The notes: a model not told the origin generated them from the letters alone. Counted from the stretch's first letter, positions 47,001 through 58,185 are shown. The stretch is 64,000 nucleotides of DNA from Ursus arctos (GCF_023065955.2 NW_026623100.1:15353001-15417000); one strand, 5' to 3'. Translations and numbers: made by a program.

Positions 47001-48326
47001 ATTCACTTTAGAAATGGCATCACTGGAGTCATTTTCTGCCTGCTCCGGTTTATTGATTTGCCCTCACATTTTCCGTAGTTGTCCAAACAATGGTGTGTCC
47101 ACAACCCCGGTCTTTGGTAATCGTTTACAGAAGTGTTTTATGTTTTGTGCATTTACTGGCAAGTGGAAAGCTGACTTGATGTTTAAGCCCCCTCCCCACT
47201 CCCTCTTTTTCTGGATGAATGGGTAGGTAGATAGATTCATTGTATTGAAAACTATCTCTGTGAGTATGTTTCTAGCTAGCTTAGGGCATCCCGGTCCCTG
47301 CCATCTGCCTGCTTACAAAAAAGCATGGCATGATTTTAAAAGATATTTTAAAGAATAAACCATGGGTGATGCCTTCTTAACTACGGATCAAAATAGTTAT
47401 GTCAGCTTTCGCTATACTTATATGTTGATGCTTTCTACAGTTAAAATAGGGGCTTGTTGGACCTCAATTATATAGATTCCAGAAATGAGCAGTACGCAGG
47501 CAGAATCAGCCAGACGACTCAAGAGGCTTTTCCCAGGCTCCATATTGGAAGTGTTCAGGGAGACCCTATCTCCTGTCTCTGACCACCCGTCCCCCAGGGA
47601 GATCCAAACTCTGGCCGAGAGACCACAGACTGACCCCGTGAGACATTTGCCAGGACAAGAGAGTCAGAAACAGGCACTTATGCCCAAGGGACACCCTCCC
47701 ATTGTGCCACTATGCAGAGAACAAGGCTGAGTGTCAGGGCAAGCCGTCCAGAGAACATTCCCAAGACCCGGCGTGCACATCTGGGGACCTCAGAGTCAGA
47801 GAGAGTCTGCCACCCACGTGACTTGGAGGCAGCAGAGAACCCGCAGAAAGGACAGTGTCGCCTGGCACCTGACTCAGGAGGGCTAAGGGCAGACTGAAGA
47901 AGTGAAAACCCATGAGGTCCCTCTCCATACCTATGACCTTGCTGGGAATGTTTCTGTTCTTGGCCCACTCTTCCTCCCATAGTCTGTGAGGGGGGCACAG
48001 TGACCTTTCTCTCAGGTGAGGAAGATGACCTGCTCAAGGTCACATTCCGGAAGGGACAGGAGCAGGACAGACACCCAGACCTGCCTGGCCGCTGAGCAGC
48101 ACGGTTGGGCCAGCGGCACTCTCTTCTTTCCCCACAGTTCTCGGGAGGCCTCCAGGACCTCCTGCTTCCCCAGAACCAGTTTGCCATGTTCCTGTACTGC
48201 TTCGTCTTTATACACATAATCTATGTCACCAAGGAGATGATCTTCTTTCTCTTCTCCAAGCACTACCTGTTCTGCATTGCGGCCATTTTGCTCTGTTTGA
48301 TTAAAACGTTATGGTCATACTTCTAG
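43937..48326 (+). CDS. TMEM247: Transmembrane protein 247 gene (three coding exons)
   Basis: Coding parts are 43937-44065, 44722-45060 and 48138-48326, joining to a 218-residue protein, close to the length I recall for human TMEM247. Residues 1-105 are acidic and rich in Pro, Ser and Ala (EACEDGG near 61-67). Residues about 108-151 are highly charged and heptad-like (MELEKVRMEFELTRLKYLHE), a probable coiled coil. Two hydrophobic segments follow, about 171-187 and 198-214, separated by KEMIFFLFSK, so the C-terminus should be membrane-anchored. Both introns (656 and 3077 bases) are GT-AG and phase 0. An in-frame TAG at 43883 bounds the start; the first ATG has T at -3, while codon 9 has a better context. 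The function is not established; I recall testis-biased expression in human. There is no frameshift or missing splice site, so it appears intact. In human it lies between EPAS1 and ATP6V1E2; neither is in this window. Confidence 0.93.
44722..45060 (+). CDS. TMEM247: TMEM247 coding exon 2
   Basis: One hundred and thirteen codons, residues 44-156, from EAEFPKPDSSYNQLEEM to QLQQQVTPRL. The acceptor is CTGCGCCAG|GAGG with a C-rich tract before it; the donor is CGCCTG|GTAGGT. The exon is GC-rich with many CpG, which leaves long open frames in other phases on both strands (44558-45025, 44812-45150); those are shadows. It encodes the acidic Pro/Ser-rich part and the coiled coil. The frame stays open into the intron to 45216, so a read-through product would lack the membrane helices. 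Confidence 0.95.
45266..45293. repeat. (CCACCTGT)n short tandem repeat in TMEM247 intron 2
   Basis: Three perfect 8-base units and part of a fourth. Nearby antisense frames with repeated WTGGQVDR-like words are artefacts of it. Confidence 0.9.
45640..45875 (+). mobile_element. Near full-length MIR SINE in intron 2
   Basis: TGGGTTAAAACTCTGGCTCT, then GACATTGGGCAAGTTACGAA, GGACCTTGGTTTGCTCATCT, CTGCCTCATAGGGTCATAAT and the 3' end TAAGCACTCAATAAATGTTA. This is one of the best preserved MIRs in the window. Confidence 0.93.
45930..46700 (-). mobile_element. Antisense CR1/L3 LINE fossil in TMEM247 intron 2
   Basis: The plus strand is the complement of the CR1/L3 reverse-transcriptase region. ACACTGTCAAATGGTTTCCC (46177-46196) is the complement of the 'FDTV' codons, and TTATACGACCTACAGCATTT before them fits 'AVDVVYLDFSKA'. 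GGTTTTGCATGATTTG, AACACATGCTGG and CAGTATCGTGGGATAAAATG follow in the CR1 order. Stops and shifts abound. This is a very old insertion, since CR1/L3 was active before the placental radiation. Confidence 0.7.
46701..48137. other. TMEM247 intron 2, remainder
   Basis: Single-copy-looking intron sequence with no repeat I can name. It ends in the acceptor tract CTCTTCTTTCCCCACAG. The 179-residue minus frame 47678-48217 crosses the exon 3 boundary and has no family match. Confidence 0.6.
48138..48326 (+). CDS. TMEM247: TMEM247 coding exon 3 (terminal)
   Basis: Sixty-two codons and TAG (48324-48326), residues 157-218, from FSGGLQDLLLPQNQF to IKTLWSYF. The acceptor is TTTCCCCACAG|TTC. It carries both membrane helices: FAMFLYCFVFIHIIYVT (171-187) and HYLFCIAAILLCLIKTL (198-214), with the short charged link KEM between. 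This block is nearly identical to what I recall of human TMEM247, which makes the assignment firm. No clear poly-A signal was found before the MLT1 element at 48725. Confidence 0.95.
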   Translation, partial: FSGGLQDLLLPQNQFAMFLYCFVFIHIIYVTKEMIFFLFSKHYLFCIAAILLCLIKTLWSYF

Positions 48327-48724
48327 GTGCTTTTGCTCCCTCCATCACTGGCAAGCCCCATGCTAGTGGGTTACCAGGACATGATCCAAGTAAGCCCCTG
48401 CCCCCCTCCCTCCTCCTTCCCTCACGCGAGCCTCCCTCCAATCAGAACTTGCTGTTAGGAAAGGCTCTGCCGTCAACCATTTACACTTTAGTGTGAAGAA
48501 ACGTGTTCAGGCCTTGTACGAAGCCTGAGTTCTCAGTGTGGATGAAGATGCTTTGTACACTGAGGGGGCATCTAGGGAGATATCTAGAGGGAGAAGGGGT
48601 TTGGGGTTTCTAGAATCACAGAAATCGTACCATGACCAGGTTGGTTTGGGATCCACCATGTCTACTCACTTGCATAGATCTTCTCTGAGGTGTGGGGTGC
48701 TGTGGTAAGCTTGGGGATAAGCCC
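48327..48724. other. TMEM247 3' flank
   Basis: Probable 3' UTR and flank. I see no AATAAA here that would fix the transcript end. Confidence 0.45.
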
Positions 48725-49145
48725 CCCAAAGATGTGCATGTCCCAATCCCCAGAATCTATGAATATGTTACCTTACATAGCAAAAGAGACTTAGAGAGGT
48801 GATTAAATGAAAGACCTTACAATGGGGAGATGAGCCTGGATTATTCTACAGACCCAACGGTCATCACAAGGGTTTTTATAAGAGGGAGGCAGGAGGGCGA
48901 GAGTCAGAGAAGCAAGGGGATGTGACCACGGAAGCAGAAGTTGGGACGAGCCAAGGAGTCCAGGCAGCCTTTAGAGAAGGCACAGAAACGAATTTTCTCC
49001 TAGAGCCTCCAGAAAGAATGTAGCTCGGCCAACCCATTTTAGACATGTGACCACGAGAACCATAAGAGAATAAATCGGAGTTGCTTTAAGCCACTAAGTG
49101 TGTAGTACCGTGTGACAGCAGTACCAGGAGACTCATGCAGGAGCC
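48725..49145 (+). mobile_element. MLT1-type MaLR LTR
   Basis: AAGATGTGCATGTCCCAATC, then CCCCAGAATCTATGAATATG, TTACCTTACATAGCAAAAGA and TTAAGCCACTAAGTGTGTAG through CAGGAGACTCATGCAGG. The LTR is well preserved and contains AATAAA (49072-49077), which could serve as a poly-A signal for TMEM247 read-through. No internal viral genes. Confidence 0.9.
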
Positions 49146-50724
49146 CAGCCTCCCCAGGCTCTTCCCAGCTCTGGAAACATGTCAGGATAGCAGCACCAGG
49201 CCATGGAGAAGAGTCCATGTAGCCCTGGGCCTGAGCGGGACTGTCTAGTCAGTCATGTAGGCTAGGAGCCTGCCCTCAGGCAACAGGCAATTCAGAGAGA
49301 GTCCTGAAGCTCCCAGGAGCCCAGGACAGGCCTATCAGAGTCTCACGGGCAAAGGCTATCCCTACCACTGAGCAGTGCGTGCCCGGGCGAGGCGGCAGGG
49401 CAAACCCCAGCCTGCTCCCAGGGGGCTGGGGAAGGAGGGCTCAAATGCCTGAGTAGGACCAGAACAAGACAGCAGTGCTGTATGAGTGGAAAGTAGGAGA
49501 AGAAAAAAAATCAGGCCACATAGCCCAACCCTCAAATCCCAAACGCATGCACACATGTGCACACGTGCACACACACACTCAGGTGCATGGCAAATAAACA
49601 GTCATCCACAGCAGAGAGGTACACAACCCACGACCCCAAATAAACAGGCAGCAGCAGTGAAAAAGAACAGACTTCGAACACTCGAGTGTTGAGCGTAGGC
49701 ACAAAACGAGGTGCCTGGTATGTGTGTAATGAAGAGCTCAACTCCGCCATCACCAACGCCCTGACCCCTCCTCTCACACACACCCCACTGCTAGCGGGCC
49801 ATCAGCTGCTCTGACCCCCTGCGCCCGCCCACGAAGAAGGACTGGCCCCTGGCTCCCACGCAGGGGGCCCTGGGGATAATGAAGCAAACCAAAGGAGGGT
49901 GGACACCATTGTGTAATCAGTCAAGTCTGTAATGACTCCCCTCCTTCTCTGGGGCATAGAGCTGGGCCTTAAGAGGGACGAAAGAATAAGCTTCTATCTC
50001 ATTGGGCTCTGCGAGTGAGACTCCGTGAACACACATGAAAAGATCGACCTGGGATATGACGTCAGGACACACTATAGTGCCACAGAAGGCTATGGTGACT
50101 TCTCGTTTTCTACCCAATTCAGCGCATCCACCCCCATTTATAGGCGCACACGACCGATATTTACCTGAAAGTAACAAAGCTGTCATTTCTCATTAAACTT
50201 TGAACGATAAGAGTTTTTGCATGGGTCATTTCTCACAGCCATATCAGACCTGGGTTCCTGGGGTGGGATCGAGGTAAGAGGAGGAGGAAATCAGGGTATC
50301 AAAAAGATTAAGGCCCAGGTATTTGACGTGTTACAGCAGATGGATGCAGGAGTTTGTAAAAAAAAAAAAAATACCAAGTGCTATAAAGCTGTTTATTTCA
50401 TCGCCCTGTTGCCAGGTAAACTGGACTTAGATACATGCATTTTCCTTACAAATCTTCAGAGAAAGACTTAAATCCCTTGAACAGTTAAGCGAACATCACA
50501 TCCTTAGCAATGGGCATGAAATCTTGCTCCTAGTCTTTCTACTGTGACTGAAGACTGAAGCCAGTAGCCTAAGATATGCCCTCTGGGAAAATGAGAACAG
50601 CTCATGGTCACTCCCCAAACTTGGCACAGTTCTCCTGGTTCAAATTCAGGGCAGAAAATCAGAAGGGAGAGAGACCAAGGTAGAGAGGAAGGATAGGAAG
50701 AGGGCATAGCCGAGGGGTTACAGC
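49146..50724. other. Intergenic with a (CA)n/(TG) patch
   Basis: A CA/GTGCAC-rich tract is at 49546-49580. No gene or named repeat is supported. A 14-base A run lies near 50358-50371. Confidence 0.5.
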
Positions 50725-50950
50725 AGACATCAAGTCAACATCCAGGCACTTCTTGAGCGTCTCCAACGTGCCAGGCACTTTCCCAAATCTTTATGGAGAC
50801 GATCTTCACCAAAAACCAAGACATGCATATTATCTGCATGTCACAGATGAGGCTACTGAGGCTCAGAGAGGTTAAATGACTTACCCAAGATCATCTTGGA
50901 TCTTAAGTCTGACTTCCAAGCACATGACCTTGCTACACAACCATGCTCCC
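50725..50950 (-). mobile_element. MIR SINE, reverse
   Basis: GTGCCAGGCACTTTCCCAAA, then CACAGATGAGGCTACTGAGG and CTCAGAGAGGTTAAATGACT are the complement of a well-preserved MIR. Confidence 0.92.
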
Positions 50951-53335
50951 AAGATCCTGCCTTGAAGGATTTCACAGCCTTGCTGGCAAGATGACGTTAG
51001 CATACACGAAAATGTAAAGACGCTATCAGCATACGGACCTCACTGATGAAGGGAACCAAAGAAGGAGAGGTCCCTGGAGCCCAGGGTGATAGAAGACTTC
51101 TCAGAAGAGCAACCCACCGAGCAGGTAAGCCTGGGACAGGTAGAAAGAAAGAGAGGGAGCTCACACAAACTAAGATCAAGGTGGGAGTGTATACAGAGGA
51201 TGCAGGAGAACGAGAAGAATCGTCCCGGCTCCAATAAATGGTGTAAAGGGTAATGGGCCTGGAAAATTGACATGGGGCCAAATTTTATCATCTTGAATGT
51301 TGGTCTGAGGAATATGAACTTAATCCTTTGGGAAACGGAACCCCCGAAGATCATAGAGTGAGATAATAACTCACTCCAAAAAAAGGAAAAATATACCTCC
51401 TTCCCTCCTCTCTCCTGGGGAACCTTGTTTTTGCCTTGACCACCTCTTTCCATTTTCAATCTGGGAACATTCTAAGGTCATGAGTGTGAGGGCTGCATTC
51501 AGTGGTAAAAGAAACCCAATCACAGCAGCTTAACCAGATAGAAGTTCATGTTTCTCCATACTAAGAAGTCCCAGGTAAGGCAGTCCGTGACTGGTGAAAT
51601 TGCTCTGGGAAATCAGAGAGGACGAGGCTGCTTTTTGCTCCACCATCCTTAGCCCTCGCCTTTTATCTTCCTCACCCATGGCCTTCAGCCTCATGATCTT
51701 AAAATGGCTGCTGTAGCTCCAGGTATCAAATCCACAACTCCAGGTCAGAAAAGAGAGGGAAAACAAGGGCTGCTTTTAAAAGCTTTCTAGAAAGACTCAC
51801 TTAGAGACTTCAGCTTACGTCTTGTTGGTCCGATTGGGTCATGGGGCTGCTCCTAGCTACAGGGCATCTGAGGTGGTAAGGTTTTCACCTGGGCGCTGTT
51901 GCAGCCTTGAACAAACTTAGGATTCTGACAGTGTGGGGAGAGGAAGGGAGGGATGCTGAAAAAGCAAATAACTATGTCTACCACGGTAGACTTAGACCTA
52001 GCTCGCACTCTGCCAGCCCTGCGCCAGCCTTGGTGGGGGTGAGACATGGGGTGGGGCACACGGGTGTAGCCAATCCAGGCCTGGCCCACTGCGGCACTAC
52101 TGCCCTAAAGCTTCATTTACCGCAGCAGGAAGGCCATGGTTTTCCCTGGACACGTGACTGGAACAGCTCTGCCTTGATCCTGCTGACCTCTGCCTGAGGC
52201 CCCAGGAACTTACACATCGGGCAGCAGCCCGGCCTCGGGACTAGAAGGGCACAGCCCTCCGTGCTGAGTGCCCTCACAAAGCTGCAAGAGGCAAGTTTGC
52301 TCCTGGAGTCCCTCCCCATCCTGAGTCCTAGGGTCCACAGAACTGAGCCCAGTGCACCCCCCACCCCCATCTCTCTGGTCAGCCCACGCACACCAAGCTG
52401 CTAAAGGTTGAGGGTGTAACAGATCCTGTGCGTTACAAAGATCCACTCAGCCTTAGGCCCAACAATCAAACACTAATAGTAAAGTTTCAGGCAGGCTTAG
52501 GGAGGGAAAGACGGAAGACTCTCTCCTGCTCCCCAGATGGACTCACACAGGTTGTAACCCCAACAATACTAGAGTCCTAGAGACTTCTGGACTCTGCAGG
52601 AGAGAAGAAGGGACAGGCTTGGTTCCAAAGGCCACTTCCCAGCCCTGTTTCTCATCCCACCTTAGCTGGGGACTGCCAGCAAGTTGGTTAAGGTTTCCAG
52701 GCTTCAGTTGGATAACCTGTAAATGACCTAAACTCTAGCTCAGTGGGGGGGAAAAGGACCAAAGCCTAGGGTCTGACTTCAGAAATTCTAATTTAATTGA
52801 TCCAATCTGTGGTTCAGTCGCTTCAAAAGTGCCTGAGCTGATTGCAAAGTGCAGCTGCATTACAAAACCTAAATCCTCCTCGCTCTGATCTGCAGACGGG
52901 CATGCTCCGCATGGCCTGGGGCCTCTTACAAATGCAACACCCCAGGCCCCGCCAGCCCAGACCCACTGTTACAGCCACATGTGACAACATCCCCGGTGAC
53001 TCTTCCGAGAAGCGCTACTCTGGGCAATGGGATTCAATTTGACCTGTCCTCTGTTGCGAAGATACCACTCTTGGCCCGGAGGAGCTTCCAGAGGGGGGTG
53101 CGGAGGCCAGATGGGAAGGAGAGAGAGGACATCTGAGTCTGGAGCCCCCCCCAACATCTGGCACAGCCCAGGGAGGCCTGGCGTCTGCCCTCCTCCCTCT
53201 ATGCCTTCAGGAGCCCTTGCTCTGGGCTCCTGAGGAACCAAATGATTTCTCCCAGCACGCAGGGATGTACCAGAAACTTCCGGAATCCCCCCAGGCCTGT
53301 CTCGGCCTCTGTCCCTCTTTTGATCTCGCAACTAT
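50951..53335. other. Intergenic, possible old repeat fragments
   Basis: 51480-51780 looks like a dispersed repeat (AACCCAATCACAGCAGCTTA, AGATAGAAGTTCATGTTTCT) whose class I cannot name. 51850-53330 is GC-rich with overlapping frames (51907-52197, 52210-52446 minus, 52969-53331 minus) but no domain. Confidence 0.45.
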
Positions 53336-53339
53336 GTGT

Positions 53340-53620
53340 GTAGCTTGGGAGAATCTTGCTAATATGCATTCATTCATTATTTAAAGGTTGCCGCTGTTCC
53401 TTCAGGAAGGTTAAGCATGATTAAAAGATGGGATTTTTCCACAGGGCACAGCAGAAAAGCTCGGGCTCCCGCATTTTTAAGCTGTTTTGGCCAAGCCTTG
53501 TTGCATAATTTAAAGTCTGTGACTTATTTAGATTTAATTAGCCAAAGGAGCAGCAGCTGAGGTTGACTAGTCCGTATTTATTAAGCACCCTCAAAGGGTT
53601 TGGGAGCTCTTTAGAGCGAA
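53340..53620. promoter_or_regulatory. Candidate conserved non-coding element
   Basis: AT-rich single-copy block in GC-rich surroundings. It contains GCTAATATGCATTCATTC, TTGTTGCATAATTTAAAG, TTAGATTTAATTAGCCAAAG and TCCGTATTTATTAAGC, words that match homeodomain, POU/C-EBP-like and MEF2/FOX-like sites. No repeat origin is visible. The role is inferred from composition only. Confidence 0.3.
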
Positions 53621-55640
53621 GAGCAGGATCAGCCTTGGACTTGCAAATTCCCCACACTTAAGCGGGAGGGGTTACAGATCCTGCCAGCAGGTAGCATTTT
53701 TGTTCCTCGAGGAGAACAAAGGGGTGGCATCAAGGGGCCTGCAGTCACAGGACAGATGCCCGCAGAAGCCTTCTCCTCAGCGCTGAGCCGGTGGGGCGAG
53801 CCCCCTCACAGGGCTGTAGTGACAGGTAAGTACAGGTGAGGGGTGCTAGTGAAGAGGGGATCCGGGAATGTGTAGTGATCACCACCTGACCTCGAGAGCC
53901 AGCGGAAGTGGAGGGGACGGGCTCCCGATTTGTGGGGCCCAGCGTGAAAGGACAATGCCAGGTCCCATGTTCAAACCTATTAAGAATTTCAAGGCTGCGA
54001 CAGTGGAGCCTGAAACCAAATGTACCTTCCACCCCCACGATGGCCGGGGTCCCCCTGAGCGCAGCCAGGGCCATGGCCCTGGTGTTTGGCCCATGAGGCC
54101 AGCCCTGGAGGCAGATGGAGCCGGGTATGGGGCTTTTGTGGTGTGTCTCAATCCCACCCTGAGAGAGGATATATGTCCCTGGCTACCCTCTCAGCCAGAG
54201 GGAGGGCAGTGGGCTCCATGCCCTTTGAAAAGGTGTGGGGACCCCTGGAGCCAACCCAGGGGTGGAGGAGGCTGCATCTAGTGATCTGTGGGGAGGACAG
54301 GCCTTCTCCCAGGCCAAGTGGGCTCCTTGTCCATCCGCCAGCTATAGAAGCAGAGTCAGACATAGCAGCAGCTCCAGGCTCGCAGGCCCTGCTCCAGGCT
54401 CGCAGCTGCAAGTCACAGGGCTAAGGAAACCTCAGGCTTCCCAACTCTGACTCTAGGGCATTACCCGTCTTGGCCTCCGTCCCCAGCCCTAGTTCAGCTC
54501 ATCATTTTTCTCTGGACTAGAAAATCCCAAAATAAGAGAATAAAATTACCCTTTTTACCCCTATGAGCCTCTCTTGTATCAAATGACACAGTCACTTTCC
54601 CTCAAACTTCTCATCAAAGGAGCCTTTGTAGGGTCCCGGGGCAGAGAGCAGGCCTTGGAAGACGGCCACCGGTAAGCCCTGCAGAAAGTGCTGAGCGAGG
54701 CAACCCCGGGTTGAGAAGGGGGTGCTTGGGCGGGCGTTCAGAAGCTGCTCCCCACCCCGGGAAGGGCCAGCGCGGGACCTCCAAAGGCGGAGCAGCTCTT
54801 CTCCCCAGCACCCCGCCCAAGATGCCGGAGCGGGCATACAGTGTGGCTGCGGGGCCCACCCCAACAAATAAATGAGCAATCCAGTGAGGGAAAGGAGGCG
54901 GCAGGCAACCTGAGAAAGGCTCCCAGAGCTGAAGCATTCTGTGAAGGCTTCCGGGAGAGGGGAGGGCGCCCACACTTACTCAGTACCCCCTGGGGATTCT
55001 GCCCTGTCCTGTGCACTTTGTGTCCTCGAATTTCATCGGGAGGCCACTCCCCCGGGAGCACTCTTACTATCCCCACTTTGCATCTGGGAAAACCCGCTCA
55101 GAGGGGTTCAGGAGTTCCCAGAGTTAACTCCGGCAGAAGGTGGCAGAGGCCACGTGTGGCAAGAGGAGGGAGCTGAAAGTTGGTGTGAACAAGAGCACAT
55201 CTACGTCCTGTGTACTTGGGTTTGTGGGTGAAGACGCAGAGCTGCTTGGATAACCTACCGGAAGAATGCTGTTCTCGTATTTCAGGTGGTATGGTGCGGA
55301 CCCACTGGGTCTCTCCAAGAATGTATATCTAGGGGCAGCAGCTTCAAAGGTATGGGCTTAAAAAGCTACCTTTTAATTCTACCCAGGCTCTCATTTCTTC
55401 CCACCAAAGGCTGTGGGGGGAAATGTCTTTGCCATGCATACGCACCATTTTCTTGAGAGGTGAGGGGGAGATCCACGCTCAAGGCCCTGGAGGGCTTCCT
55501 CTGGACCCCACCCAACATCTACTGGGTCCCCCAAGTCAGGAGGGGGAGTCTGCAGCTGGCCTGGGGGGTCTTCTCTCTTCACTCAGCCATGCCTGGCTCT
55601 GTGAAGACCAGGGTACGATGGCAGGTGTATAAAAGAAGAG
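53621..55640. other. GC-rich intergenic stretch
   Basis: Many overlapping frames on both strands (53868-54281, 54086-54424, 54592-54975 minus, 54614-54973 minus). They compete with one another and lack domains, as expected from low stop-codon density. A short duplication GCTCCAGGCTCGCAG occurs at 54371 and 54391. Confidence 0.5.
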
Positions 55641-55672
55641 GGAGGTGGTCAGACCCAGAGAGAAATCTTAGA

Positions 55673-55711
55673 GTTCACTCTCACTGACGTTCACTCTCAC
55701 TGACGTTCACT
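55673..55711. repeat. 16-base tandem repeat
   Basis: GTTCACTCTCACTGAC occurs twice exactly (55673-55688, 55689-55704) and a third unit begins with GTTCACT. Confidence 0.93.
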
Positions 55712-55986
55712 TTTGAGTGATTTCTGTGTCTTCACAAACACAAGCACCCCCCTCAACTCCTCCAACCAGCCCCTATCAGAACTTGACTGAGTGGGTCCCT
55801 AGAAAATGACGAGCTTCGACTGGAAGACTCTAGAAGCATAACAAAGTATAGAAAGCTCACCTGCTTTCAGCTATCAGGCTACCTTCAGAGAACTCCAGGT
55901 AACTGCCCCAAGCAAACCACACAGTGCAGGACAATCCTGATTCTCCAAACAGAGCAGCTAGGGCAGGAGTCAAAACTGGGATGCCC

Positions 55987-56003
55987 GGGGGGGGGGGGGG
56001 GGG
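55987..56003. repeat. Poly-G run (17 G)
   Basis: Seventeen G followed by CACGTGGGG. It is comparable to the run at 33629. The length may be affected by sequencing. Confidence 0.95.
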
Positions 56004-56205
56004 CACGTGGGGCAGGTAAAGCAGGGAAGCTGGCCAGGTGTGGCTAACCGGAAATGATGAGCCAGCGCGAAGGAGCCAGCCCCTCCTCCCCTCCCTCCCA
56101 CCCATTTTCACCATGTCGGGATACTGACCCTGTGCCCAGTTCAAGGACAGCCAGGAATCCGGTCTTTTTATGTGATACCTGCTGATAGTGAACTGAGTTG
56201 GTTCC

Positions 56206-56224
56206 TTTTTTTTTTTTTTTTTTT
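56206..56224. repeat. Poly-T run
   Basis: Nineteen T followed by AATTTTTAAATTG. No SINE body adjoins it. Confidence 0.9.
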
Positions 56225-56560
56225 AATTTTTAAATTGTTTTAGCCATACTATGGACCTAACAAAAGTCCGCGGGCCCACTGGCTCACAATCTCTGAACTT
56301 GTGATGCGATTTCCTTTATGATAGAGGCTCCGTTTCACTCAGAGACCGGCTAGGGGATTTCTTTAAACAGAAAGCTCTCCTAGTACAAAAATAGAACGTG
56401 ATTCACTCCAGCAGTGTTTAAGCACGGAAGCAGCAGCGAGGGATCCTTCTGCCTCCACGACTGTCTCGCCTTGAGGTGTTTCAGGAGACAGATCTCTTAA
56501 TGCATTTCAAATTCGGTTAGAGTGGCAAAAATCTAATTTCCATACAACTTCTTGAGGAAG
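56225..56560. promoter_or_regulatory. Candidate conserved non-coding block
   Basis: Single-copy sequence with evenly spread short AT words (TCTTAATGCATTTCAAATTC, AGCCATACTATGG, GATTTCTTTAAACAG) between repeat-derived tracts. Evidence is compositional only. Confidence 0.2.
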
Positions 56561-57469
56561 ATGGGAATTTGGCTCAAGCCTGGATCAAGACTAAAGCAGG
56601 GGCAATGCAGGGGGCCTGGAAGCAGGGAAATGGGGCAGGAGAGTGTGTGAGGGGTGGAGGGCGAGGCTGGGTTGCCAGGCTGAGTAAGGAGGAGGGAGGC
56701 GGGCAACAGCTCTGTGAGGTTGGTCAGACGGAGCGGTGGGGCCTGGGGACCAGAGCCAGCCAGAGAGGGGAAGGGGGGAGGGAGCATCATTAGTTGCCAT
56801 GGCAACCAAGGAACTCAGGAAAGGGGGAGAAAGAGTGAGGGGGGTCTCAGAGAAGAGCTATGTTGGGCTGTTACCTACAACTACCTCTTTGCTCTCCACC
56901 CGGGCCCCTTGTCTATGACTCCTCGTCTTCGGCTCCCCTCTGATACCTCCGCCACCTGATTCTGCTCAGCCCTGGCACAGAGTAGTTACTATGAAATTAC
57001 CTCGAGGACATTTAGATCCCAAACATGGGCAGGATGGATGGGTACCTACTTACTGTGCCCCTGGGCCTCCAAAAGTCCTCTTGAATTGAAAATATGTTCT
57101 CCGCCGTCCTGCCCTAAAGCCTATACTTCCACCATCAGGGCAAAATTTCTTGGATAAGGGTTTGTTCGTGTTCCATTAAAAACCCTCATTAGGAAGGCTA
57201 ACATCCTGGATACTAATTTCTAGACTCTCCGAAGGAATGGATTTATCACACGGAGCAGGGATCTCCACTTCAGCCTAGGCATGTTGACCAGTAGGGTTCA
57301 GACTTATCTGAACACATATCACAGACTAGTGCGGCAGACCCCAGACAGGCTAGTTCATAGCATGGCTCCAGTGACAGTCACTGTGTGTGTTCAGCATTCA
57401 TTTCTCTTTGATTTTCTTTTGGGGGAGCTCCGTGTTCCCTTATCTTCATCCATGAAGTTCAAGGGGGCT
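56561..57469. other. Intergenic, nothing recognised
   Basis: Purine-rich plus strand at 56580-56860 gives long frames without domains. No repeat is named. Confidence 0.5.
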
Positions 57470-57960
57470 GATTGCCGATCAAGGGTTGCCCCAAGACCCA
57501 GACCAGCCAATCAGAACATTCTCTCTCCTGCTCGGAATGATTTGTTTCTGTGTGGTCACGTGACCCAAGCCTGACCAGTGAGTCTCAAACCTGGGACTTT
57601 TACTAGAGCTCCTGGGAAGATAAGCTGTGAACGAGTAGACTGTATATCCACAGTGGCTGGTGGCCATCTTGTTCTAGGGGAAAGCTTGCCTGAGAATAAA
57701 GCCTACAAAGGAAAAAGCAGAGCCAAAAAGAGATAAGAAGACACCGACAGGGAAAGACGGGTGGGAAGGAGAAGGAAAGAAAAAGTGAGTCCTTGTTGGC
57801 ATGATTCGAGCCCCTGGATCTACTGGAAAGAAGAGACATCCCTAAAGCTTTTCAGTTGCTGTCAACGTGGATTTGAATTGGGTATTTGTCACTTGGAGCC
57901 AAGCGTTCTGAATCACCCAAGGGCTTTCCCATTTGGCTAAAGAAAAGAGGATTATATGAG
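57470..57960 (+). repeat. Dispersed repeat of uncertain class
   Basis: CCAGACCAGCCAATCAGAAC, then AACCTGGGACTTTTACTAGA, GGTGGCCATCTTGTTCTAGG, GAGAATAAAGCCTACAAAGG and CGAGCCCCTGGATCTACTGG follow, in order, a common mammalian repeat I know by sequence but not by name. It is probably LTR-like. Confidence 0.55.
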
Positions 57961-58185
57961 TTGGAACCTGGGATCAGCAACAGCTAATGGAGGAGATATC
58001 ATGGCGTCTGCTCCCAGCCTGTCTGTGGAGAAAGATGTGGAGATGAACCTAAACCGGGGAGTTTGGGAGTCGTGGCAAGAGGTGGAGTTCTCACGTGCAC
58101 AACCTCAGCAGGAAAGGGAGTCATCCCCTCTTCTTGAGGGAAACAGCTCTGCTCTGGCACCATGACGGGTTGGGGCATCCTGTCC

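Noticed and set aside
47678..48217. 179-residue minus-strand ORF
   Set aside because: It crosses the intron 2/exon 3 boundary of TMEM247 on the opposite strand, has no domain, and the real exon explains the region.
55673..55711. Direct repeats as a CRISPR array
   Set aside because: Two and a half abutting 16-base units without spacers, in a mammalian genome. It is a simple tandem repeat.
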